Of a stretch of 35,170 bases of DNA, positions 17,430 through 24,390 are shown piece after piece (within the stretch, counting starts at the first letter, position 1; each line of letters opens with the position of its first letter). The notes under the pieces were generated by a model. The model ran no database searches. It was not told where the DNA came from and worked only from the letters and a program-made list of their open reading frames with translations. The stretch comes from JAAYCI01 sp964367945 (lineage in GTDB: Bacteria > Bacillota > Clostridia > Oscillospirales > Ruminococcaceae), in the NCBI GenBank assembly GCA_964367945.1, contig CAYIZZ010000011.1, positions 1 through 35,170 on the forward strand, given 5' to 3'. A program made the position numbers and the translations under genes.

Positions 17430-19514
17430 TTATTTCTCCACTGCTTTGGTATATCCGCAGTCTTCTTTGTGACATATATGCATGGCGTTTTTTCCGCCTT
17501 TTTTAAACAATGTGCTGTTGCAGTTAGGGCATATTTCTGCCGTGGGCTCGTCCCATGTGACAAAATCACACTCGGGATAGTGAGAACAACCGAAGAACAC
17601 ACGCCCCTTAGCCGACACTCTTTTCACTACATTTCCGCCATCTTTGGGGCACTTGCCCGGCATTTCTTCCATCAGGCGCTTTGTGTTTGTACATTCAGGG
17701 AATCCCGGGCACGCCAAAAACTTGCCATATCGCCCGATTTTAATCACCATGTTTAGGCCACATTTATCACAAATAATGTCTGTTTCTTCTTCAGGCACTT
17801 TCACCTTTTTGCCTTCCATCTCCACTTCGGCTTTTTGCAAGCTGGTGTCAAACCCTTTGTAGAAGACGTCCACTGTTTGTGCCCAGTCGGCTTTTCCATC
17901 TTCCACTTTATCAAGGCTAGACTCCATGCCGGCCGAAAATGTGATATCTACAATCTCAGCAAACCTCTCGGCCAAAAGATCGTTCACCACAAGGCCCAAC
18001 GCGGTTGGCTTAAGACGTTTTTGATCACGCTCCACATATCCTCTGTCCACCACCGTGGTGATGATGGGCGCATATGTGGACGGTCTGCCTATGCCGTTTT
18101 CTTCCAGCGCTCTTATCAGTGTTGCTTCATTATAACGTGCCGGTGGCTGGGTGAATTTTTGGTCCGCCGCCAGATTTTTCAGACCCAGTGGCATACCTTC
18201 CTTCATGCTGGGTAGTGCCTTTTCTTTTTTTGCCGCATCATCCGTTGCCTCTTCATACAAAACAGTAAACCCGTCAAATGTCACTGTGAAGCCCGAAGCA
18301 CGAAACAAATAATCATTCGCAATAATATCTGCCGATACTGTGTCCATTTGGCAATCTGCCATCTGGCTGGCCATAAACCTGCTCCAGATAAGGCGATACA
18401 GCTTTGCCTCGTCACCATCAATACTTTTTTCCACTTCGGCCGGTGTAAGCCCCGGTATAGACGGACGGATAGCCTCATGGGCGTCTTGGGCGGCTGTGGC
18501 ACGCTTTTGCTTATACACACGTTTTTTGCCGTATACATAATCATCGCCGTATGTCTGCGTGATATATTCTTTAGCGCCTGCCACCGCCTCGTCAGAAAGC
18601 CTTAACGAGTCTGTACGCATATAGGTGATAAGACCGGTAGTTCCTTGGCCATGAATTTCCACACCTTCGTACAATTTTTGCGCCGCACGCATGGTACGTG
18701 TACCGGTGAATCCAAACCTACGGCTGGCCTCTTGCTGCAATGTAGATGTAATAAACGGTGGCGCCGGACTGCGCTTGCGCTTACCTTTTTTCAGCTTGTG
18801 CACGCTGTAGCTTGCCCCATCAAGGGCATTAGTGATAACATTCGCTTCATCTTCGCTGTGCACTTCCAGCTTTTCACCGTTTGCATTTGCAAAAAGTCGT
18901 GCTGTGAATCTCTTTTTTTCGGCCGACAGCTCAGCATCAATATTCCAATATTCCTGCGGCACAAATGCCTCTATTTCACGCTCTCTGTCCACAATAAGGC
19001 GCACTGCCACACTTTGCACACGGCCTGCCGAAAGCCCTCTGCGAACTTTACGCCATAAAAATGGCGACAGCTTGTAGCCTACCAAGCGATCAAGTATTCT
19101 GCGTGCTTGCTGTGCATCAAACAAGTTGATATCTATCTTGCGTGGGTGCGCCATACCTTCGGTGACACCTTTTTTTGTTATCTCACCAAAAGTCACGCGG
19201 TTTTCTTCATCCACGCTAAGTCCCAGCAAATGTGCTAAATGCCAGCTGATGGCCTCACCTTCGCGGTCAGGGTCAGTAGCAAGATATACTTTTTCACTTT
19301 TTTTAGCTTTTGCTTTCAGTTCTTTTATTATTTTTTCTTTGCCTTTAATATTCTTGTATTCCGGCATATATGCATTTTCCACATCAATGCCCAGTTTACT
19401 TTTAGGCAAGTCACGAATGTGCCCATTCGAGGCCACCACATCGTACCCTTCACCTAAATACTTGCGGATGGTCTTTGCCTTTGCAGGCGACTCCACAATA
19501 ATTAATTTTGACAT
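17430..19514 (-). CDS. topA: DNA topoisomerase I
   Basis: The 694-residue type IA topoisomerase relaxes negative supercoils. The toprim domain is at the N-terminus (LIIVESPAKAKTIRKYLG and LATDPDREGEAISWHLA). The active-site tyrosine is Y298 in LITYMRTDSLRLS. Three C-terminal zinc-ribbon repeats begin CDKCGLNM, CPKDGGNV and CPNCNSTL; the second has CPKD in place of CPxC and may bind metal poorly. ATG 19514 was chosen over an in-frame GTG four codons upstream because GAGGTG lies just before it. It follows dprA by 36 bases. Confidence 0.97.
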   Translation of the reverse strand: MSKLIIVESPAKAKTIRKYLGEGYDVVASNGHIRDLPKSKLGIDVENAYMPEYKNIKGKEKIIKELKAKAKKSEKVYLATDPDREGEAISWHLAHLLGLSVDEENRVTFGEITKKGVTEGMAHPRKIDINLFDAQQARRILDRLVGYKLSPFLWRKVRRGLSAGRVQSVAVRLIVDREREIEAFVPQEYWNIDAELSAEKKRFTARLFANANGEKLEVHSEDEANVITNALDGASYSVHKLKKGKRKRSPAPPFITSTLQQEASRRFGFTGTRTMRAAQKLYEGVEIHGQGTTGLITYMRTDSLRLSDEAVAGAKEYITQTYGDDYVYGKKRVYKQKRATAAQDAHEAIRPSIPGLTPAEVEKSIDGDEAKLYRLIWSRFMASQMADCQMDTVSADIIANDYLFRASGFTVTFDGFTVLYEEATDDAAKKEKALPSMKEGMPLGLKNLAADQKFTQPPARYNEATLIRALEENGIGRPSTYAPIITTVVDRGYVERDQKRLKPTALGLVVNDLLAERFAEIVDITFSAGMESSLDKVEDGKADWAQTVDVFYKGFDTSLQKAEVEMEGKKVKVPEEETDIICDKCGLNMVIKIGRYGKFLACPGFPECTNTKRLMEEMPGKCPKDGGNVVKRVSAKGRVFFGCSHYPECDFVTWDEPTAEICPNCNSTLFKKGGKNAMHICHKEDCGYTKAVEK

Positions 19515-19550
19515 GTAACACCTCACATAGTTTATACCTACGTTTATATT

Positions 19551-21875
19551 TTATTGCATGATGACAAATCGCCTGCCCGGAAGTTGCCTTGACAATCCCG
19601 CCAGTTCCAGTTCAGTCAGTGCCGCCATGGCCTCGGCCACAGACAGCCCTGATTCCTCACAAATACTTTGTAAATCTACCGGTTTTGCCTTCAGCTGAAC
19701 CAGTGCACTCTTAGCCACATCACTAAGCTCTGCCTTAGGGGGCAGTGCATCTTTAGGCTTTGCTGCACTTGTCGCACTTACAAAAGATGGTGGACTTTCT
19801 TTGCTTGAGATTTGTCCAATTGCTTTACTGTCTTCTTTCATGTCCGCCATCTTAACCCGCCTTTTTTGCGCAGGTGCCGGTGACGAGCTTGCAATAGTTC
19901 TTTGTGTTTCTTTTATGGTTTTCAGCCGCTCTTGCATAGTGGCATCAATCCCCAGACTACTGGTTTCCGATATCGGCTTTGGATAAGCTGTATCTACAAA
20001 TCCATGTGTGCTTTCTTTTTGCGCTGTGGGCACACTTTTCGCCTTTTCTTTTGCCTTTGCCGGCTTTGCAGGTTTTTGTAGCGGCGCACCTACCATTTGG
20101 GGTGTGTCTACTTTTTCAGGTTTGACATCTTTCTTTTTCTCTTTTGGGGTTTCAGTTAGGATTTCTTTTATAGCTTCTTTGGGAGCCTGATTTTCTTGTT
20201 TTGCCGGCTCTTTGATGTTTTTATTTTCTATATTCTTTGGAGATTTCACATTTTTTTCTTCAATCACCACTGCATTTTCATCTTGCTTTGGCTCTTCTTT
20301 TTGTTTGTCCACACCCGAAGTGTCAAACAGCTTCGACAATAACACATTACGTTTTTTACGTGGATTTTGTGTCGGCACATCTTCCACCGGTGATAATTTT
20401 TTCTCTTTTCTTTTGTCCACACGTGGCACATCGTCCCAAGAAAACAGCTGTGGTGTAGACTTTTTAGGTGTTGCTTGCTTACCTTTTGTCTTCGAGATGA
20501 CAGGCGATAAATCCTGCACGGATCCTTTATCTATTTTCGGTACTGCGTCCCATGAAAAAGGCTCAGGCTCACCTTTTATAGTTTTCTTTCTTGTTTTTTT
20601 CTTTTTATAGTTTTCTTCCGGCACGCCTTGACTTGAGCGTGAAGAAAACTCTACACTATCACTCACAGCAGCCGCCATTTTATCCAGTTGTGCATCACCC
20701 ACAGCAGTATCACTTACAGCAGGCGATATCTGCCCCTGTATAGCACGAAATGCATCCACCGCAGCGCTGGCACTCACCGGGCCATTACTGTTACCCAGCT
20801 GCGCACGCAATGCCTCGCCTAAAGAATTTCCGCTGGGTTCTGGCCCTGCTTTTGTTTTTTTAGCCACAGGAGCTTTTTCTTTTTGCACAGCTTGCACTTT
20901 AGGCTGTGTATTTTCCTGCCACGGATTTTTCGCCGCAGCGGGCGCTGGCGCTGGCGCTGTTTCATCTTGAAGTACTTCTTCTTGCAAAGCTAGGTCTTCT
21001 TCGCTTAACTCTATGCCGTAAGCTGCCAGAATATCGGTAGCGCTTCCTGCCACATATGCACCCTCGCTTATCATAGCGTTTGTTCCGCCCGACAGCTCTG
21101 AAAATATACTACCCGGCACAGCAAACACATCTCGGCCGTATTCACTGGCAAAGTTCACCGTACTCATGGTGCCGGAATGCCTGCGTGCTTCCACCACGCA
21201 AAGCCCATGCGACAATCCCGCAATTATGCGGTTGCGCTGTAAGAAATATGGTTTTTCGGGTGCTGTACCAATAGGATATTCGCTCACCACTGCGCCATAT
21301 CTTCCAATAACTTCCATCATTTTACGGTTTGCGGCAGGATAGCAATGATCGTGACCAAACGCAATGCACGCAACCGTTGGCCCATTCACCGCCAAAGCGG
21401 CCTTATGCGCCTCAGAGTCAAGTCCGCTGGCCAAGCCGCTGATTATTACCGCACCACCAAGTGCTATCCCTCTTCCGATAGCTTTTGCCGCTTCCACACC
21501 GTATGCAGACGGTCTTCTTGTACCAACCACACCTATAGCTAGACGTCCATTTAGCAAAGATGTATCTCCTTGCACAAATAACATCACAGGCGGGTTGTGG
21601 ATACTTCTCAGTGCATCGGGATATTCCTCATCGTCATACCCCAGGCACACTACACCCATGGATCTAGCGTGCTGTATAGGCAAAGTGAAGTCAGCAGGGC
21701 TACTTTCTGCCAGGCGCTCTGCCTGCTTTTGAGTAAGTATATCATCCATCTTTTCACTACCCAGGTCTTCAGCTATTTCCACAGCACCACCCGGATATTC
21801 TGCCAATAGTTCGCCGGTATTCACCGCACCAAATCCAAGGCTCGCCGCAAGCCAATACCAATGTTCTTTCGCCAT
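19551..21875 (-). CDS. dprA: DNA-processing protein DprA with very long disordered insertion
   Basis: DprA loads RecA on incoming single-stranded DNA during transformation. The Rossmann core (residues about 100-290) has GVVGTRRPSAYG, ISGLASGLDSEAHKAAL, VSEYPIGTAPEKPYFLQRNRIIAGLS and RRHSGTMSTVNFA. A small winged helix closes the protein (about 716-774, ALVQLKAKPVDLQSICEESG onward). Between them, residues about 300-714 are low complexity, rich in Lys, Pro, Ala, Glu and Ser, with two copies of FSW-D-x-VP-x-x-DK followed by LSPV, 38 residues apart. The total of 774 residues compares with about 280-370 for typical DprA. The frame stays open throughout and both ends are intact, so this is not a frameshift fusion. 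ATG 21875 lies 9 bases after AGGGGG; an in-frame GTG at 21884 overlaps that site. Confidence 0.95.
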   Translation of the reverse strand: MAKEHWYWLAASLGFGAVNTGELLAEYPGGAVEIAEDLGSEKMDDILTQKQAERLAESSPADFTLPIQHARSMGVVCLGYDDEEYPDALRSIHNPPVMLFVQGDTSLLNGRLAIGVVGTRRPSAYGVEAAKAIGRGIALGGAVIISGLASGLDSEAHKAALAVNGPTVACIAFGHDHCYPAANRKMMEVIGRYGAVVSEYPIGTAPEKPYFLQRNRIIAGLSHGLCVVEARRHSGTMSTVNFASEYGRDVFAVPGSIFSELSGGTNAMISEGAYVAGSATDILAAYGIELSEEDLALQEEVLQDETAPAPAPAAAKNPWQENTQPKVQAVQKEKAPVAKKTKAGPEPSGNSLGEALRAQLGNSNGPVSASAAVDAFRAIQGQISPAVSDTAVGDAQLDKMAAAVSDSVEFSSRSSQGVPEENYKKKKTRKKTIKGEPEPFSWDAVPKIDKGSVQDLSPVISKTKGKQATPKKSTPQLFSWDDVPRVDKRKEKKLSPVEDVPTQNPRKKRNVLLSKLFDTSGVDKQKEEPKQDENAVVIEEKNVKSPKNIENKNIKEPAKQENQAPKEAIKEILTETPKEKKKDVKPEKVDTPQMVGAPLQKPAKPAKAKEKAKSVPTAQKESTHGFVDTAYPKPISETSSLGIDATMQERLKTIKETQRTIASSSPAPAQKRRVKMADMKEDSKAIGQISSKESPPSFVSATSAAKPKDALPPKAELSDVAKSALVQLKAKPVDLQSICEESGLSVAEAMAALTELELAGLSRQLPGRRFVIMQ

Positions 21876-21937
21876 ATACTTCACCCCCCTATCTTCTTTA
21901 TACCATATTTTAGCCTATTAATTTTATAAATTTATCT

Positions 21938-22732
21938 TTATTTTTCACTTTCATCACTTTTACCAGTGCAAAGTTCTGACATCAGCACTGCCGCGGCCAC
22001 ACCTGCATTAAGGCTTTCCACGTTGTTATACATTGGGATATACACTTTCTCATCTGCTTCAGACAAAAGATATTCGCTTATGCCCGCCCCTTCATTTCCT
22101 ATCAAAAGAGCAAAAGACGACTCCACTTTTGCTTTTTTATACGAAACGGCTTCTTTATCAAGCGCCGCAGCAATCACGTGTATTTTCTCTTCTTTCACCT
22201 TTTGTAAAAAGTCTTCTTCATCGACATCTGTCAATATCGGAATTCGTCCCACCGAGCCCATAGATGCACGCAAAGCTTTCTCTGCATATGGGTCAGCACA
22301 GCCACCAAGCAGCACCACGCCACCCATGCCAAATCCTGCCGCACTACGTACCATTGCGCCAACATTCGCCGGATCTTGTATGGTGTCACACACCAAAATG
22401 CCATTTTCAACCTGCAAGTCTTCCCATGTATACTGCGCTGTGTGAAAAAGGCAAAAAAGCCCTTGCGAGTTTTTTGTCCCGGCCAGCTTTTCCGCCACCG
22501 GCTCATTCACCACATAAACTTCGTCGGCCATCATTTCCAGGTCCTGATAACGTTTAAGGGTGTCTTTTGCCACAAACACACTATGTACACGATGTGTACT
22601 TGCAAGGTCTTTGCACAGGCGGATACCCTCGGCAAAAAACAGCCCCTGCTGTATGCGCTGTGTGTGTTTTGTGGCAAGAGCCCTTGCGTTTTTCACTTGC
22701 GCATTATCTCTGCTACTTATGTTTCTTTGCAT
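21938..22732 (-). CDS. TrmH family (SPOUT) RNA 2'-O-methyltransferase
   Basis: The 264-residue protein has an N-terminal substrate-binding domain (residues about 1-100, with FFAEGIRLCKDL) and a SPOUT catalytic domain. SPOUT motif 1 is DTIQDPANVGAMVRSAAGFG with the Asn and Arg, motif 2 is ALLIGNEGAGIS, and motif 3 is IPMYNNVESLNAGVAAAVLM. Members methylate ribose 2'-OH groups in 23S rRNA or tRNA with S-adenosylmethionine; the target cannot be told from sequence. It follows rplT by 81 bases, resembling B. subtilis ysgA, which lies near this ribosomal cluster. ATG 22732 has GAGG 8 bases upstream; the frame is open for 13 more codons. Confidence 0.93.
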   Translation of the reverse strand: MQRNISSRDNAQVKNARALATKHTQRIQQGLFFAEGIRLCKDLASTHRVHSVFVAKDTLKRYQDLEMMADEVYVVNEPVAEKLAGTKNSQGLFCLFHTAQYTWEDLQVENGILVCDTIQDPANVGAMVRSAAGFGMGGVVLLGGCADPYAEKALRASMGSVGRIPILTDVDEEDFLQKVKEEKIHVIAAALDKEAVSYKKAKVESSFALLIGNEGAGISEYLLSEADEKVYIPMYNNVESLNAGVAAAVLMSELCTGKSDESEK

Positions 22733-22813
22733 TGCAAAAACCTCGCTCGCATTTTTCCTCTTATACGTCAAACGCCCTACACACTTGCGTGCGCGGGCGT
22801 TGGTCGCATTTAA

Positions 22814-23167
22814 TTAACCTGCTTTTTTCGCAGTTTCTACCAAAGCGGCAAAACTTGCGGGATCATGGATAGCCATTTCACTGAGCATTTTACGGTTCAG
22901 TTCAATCCCTTGTTTCTTCAGGCTGTTCATGAACGTGGAATAGTTAATTCCCTGTGCACGGCAAGCACCGTTGATACGAGTAATCCATAATCTACGGAAA
23001 TCACGTTTTTTCTGTTTACGGCCGATGAAAGCGTAGTTTCCGCTTTTCATCACCTGTTGTTTGGCCATCTTAAAATGGCGTGATTTACTACCATAATAGC
23101 CTTTGGCTAATTTTAACGTCTTTTTCCTTCTCTTGCGGGTCATGATGGCGCCTTTTACTCGAGCCAT
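22814..23167 (-). CDS. rplT: 50S ribosomal protein L20
   Basis: The 117-residue basic protein opens MARVKGAIMTRKRRKKTLKLAKGYYGSKS, the invariant bL20 N-terminal extension, followed by the globular domain with LWITRINGACR and NRKMLSEMA. L20 is essential for early 50S assembly. In Bacillota it also represses its own infC-rpmI-rplT operon by binding the leader, which matters here because an attenuator-like leader lies upstream of infC. Gene order infC-rpmI-rplT is canonical. Confidence 0.98.
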   Translation of the reverse strand: MARVKGAIMTRKRRKKTLKLAKGYYGSKSRHFKMAKQQVMKSGNYAFIGRKQKKRDFRRLWITRINGACRAQGINYSTFMNSLKKQGIELNRKMLSEMAIHDPASFAALVETAKKAG

Positions 23168-23222
23168 TGTATCTCCACTCCTTCTTTATCTTCTAGTGAT
23201 GGCTAAGCGGTCAATGACTCGC

Positions 23223-23420
23223 TCAGGAATACGGTAACATATCTTTGATTGCTTTTTCGTTTGTTTTGTCTACATATGTAGATTTACGGAAACTACGTTT
23301 TAGTTTCGTGGTTTTTTTGTTCAAAATATGGCTACGGTTAGCACGCATGCGTTTTACCTTACCATTTTTTGTGAGTTTAAAGCGTTTTTTTGCGCCGGAA
23401 TGGGTTTTCAGTTTCGGCAT
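23223..23420 (-). CDS. rpmI: 50S ribosomal protein L35
   Basis: The 65-residue basic protein starts MPKLKTHSGAKKRFKLT and contains RANRSHILNKKTTK, the bL35 signature. It lies in the canonical position between infC and rplT, with short 35- and 55-base gaps and a GGAGG ribosome binding site. Length and sequence are ordinary. Confidence 0.97.
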   Translation of the reverse strand: MPKLKTHSGAKKRFKLTKNGKVKRMRANRSHILNKKTTKLKRSFRKSTYVDKTNEKAIKDMLPYS

Positions 23421-23455
23421 TTTATTCGTCCTCCTATTTTTCTCGCAGGTATAGT

Positions 23456-24103
23456 TTATTCCTCGGCCGGCGCCTCTTGGGAGTCAGAACCGGGCTTTGC
23501 TGCGGGTTTTTCTGTTTCTTTCACACTGTCTTTTTGCGAAGAGGCCCTCGCGTCTTTCTTCTTGGCGCTTTCCTTATCTTTTAGCGGTGCTAAAAACATA
23601 ATCATCTGGCGACCTTCCAGCTTTGCGGGACGTTCCACTGTGGCTTCATCGGCCAGCTCTTGTGCAAACCTACGATGCACATCAAGACCCATGCTGGCAT
23701 GCGCCATTTCACGTCCACGGAAACGGATGGTTGCCTTTACTTTATCACCATTGCGCAAAAACTTTTTAGCGTGGCCTAGCTTGGTATTAAAATCGCCCAC
23801 ATCAATCTTGAGCGAAAGACGAATTTCTTTCGTCTCCACCACTTTTTGGTTTTTGCGTGCCTCTTTTTCTTTCTTTTGCTGTTCAAAGCGGTATTTCCCG
23901 TAATCCATGATTTTCACCACGGGAGGATTCGCCTGTGGAGCAATCTTCACCAAATCAAGGTCAGCGTCTTCCGCCATTTTAAGAGCAGTTTGTGTAGGCA
24001 AAACACCCAACTGGCTTCCGTCTGCCCCAATTACACGCAGTTCTTTGTCGCGAATCTGGCCGTTCATCTCTACATCTCGGCCTTTTTTGCCGCTTGTTGC
24101 TAT
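23456..24103 (-). CDS. infC: Translation initiation factor IF-3 with apparent ATA start
   Basis: IF-3 binds 30S subunits and rejects non-AUG start codons. The family core begins NGQIRDKELRVIG and includes IAPQANPPVVKIMDYGKYRFEQQKK and the C-terminal domain ending GRQMIMFLAPL. The only codon well placed behind AGGAGG (8-base spacer) is ATA at 24103. The in-frame GTG at 24112 overlaps the site, and the first ATG (24067) lies 44 bases downstream with no site of its own. A rare start codon is a known infC trait (AUU in E. coli) that lets IF-3 limit its own synthesis. From ATA the product is 215 residues. The last 38 or so residues form a Lys/Ser/Glu/Pro-rich tail beyond the usual family end. Confidence 0.93.
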   Translation of the reverse strand: MATSGKKGRDVEMNGQIRDKELRVIGADGSQLGVLPTQTALKMAEDADLDLVKIAPQANPPVVKIMDYGKYRFEQQKKEKEARKNQKVVETKEIRLSLKIDVGDFNTKLGHAKKFLRNGDKVKATIRFRGREMAHASMGLDVHRRFAQELADEATVERPAKLEGRQMIMFLAPLKDKESAKKKDARASSQKDSVKETEKPAAKPGSDSQEAPAEE

Positions 24104-24294
24104 GGAAAGCACCTCCTGTCAAACATACATACATCTATGACTTCATTTTGTCGATTGGCAACAAAAAAACATGACCTATACTCAGCCATGCTCCAACCTA
24201 CATCCGCGCCTAAAAAGCCCGTGTGTCGATATTGACCCGGTGCCACTAGGCACACAAGGTGAGCATGACTCTCGCCACAGCTACTTTGTTACTA
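24104..24294 (-). promoter_or_regulatory. infC leader with attenuator-like structure (candidate L20 leader)
   Basis: The untranslated leader is about 190 nt. On the minus strand AGTCATGCTC (24270-24261) can pair with GAGCATGGCT (24193-24184) over 10 bp with one G-U. The second segment is also the 5' arm of a hairpin followed by seven Ts. The two pairings exclude each other, as expected for an antiterminator and terminator. A small hairpin GTGCC-TAGT-GGCAC sits between. The position and the rplT-containing operon fit the L20 leader known in Bacillota, where L20 binding favours termination; I could not align it to that family. Confidence 0.6.
24163..24190 (-). terminator. Intrinsic terminator inside the infC leader (attenuator)
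   Basis: On the minus strand CATGGC pairs with GTCATG (one G-U) around a 9-base loop and is followed by seven Ts at 24169-24163. The stem is short, consistent with conditional rather than full termination. It ends about 60 bases before the infC start. Confidence 0.55.
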
Positions 24295-24300
24295 GCGATA

Positions 24301-24329
24301 ACTATACCACTCATTTTCACATTTGTCAA
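24301..24329 (-). promoter_or_regulatory. Strong sigma-A promoter of the infC operon
   Basis: On the minus strand TTGACA (24329-24324), 17 bases and TATAGT (24306-24301) nearly match consensus. Transcription should begin near 24294. The -35 lies 60 bases past the addA stop codon and I see no terminator between them, so readthrough from addA is possible. Confidence 0.9.
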
Positions 24330-24390
24330 GACATTATTCGTTTTTTCGCCCAAGGTTTTTTCACTGTATCCTCAGTTTGCTCGCCACACA

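Noticed and set aside
20212..20610. Plus-strand open frame opposite the low-complexity DprA linker
   Set aside because: Phe/Ser-rich frame is the complement of Lys/Glu/Thr-rich codons; no support as a gene.
19551..21875. DprA insertion as a sign of two fused genes or a frameshift
   Set aside because: One uninterrupted frame spans an intact DprA core and an intact C-terminal winged helix, and the linker has no domain of its own.
24068..24112. GTG at 24112 as the infC start
   Set aside because: Its first base is part of the AGGAGG site, so the site cannot serve it; ATA at 24103 fits instead.
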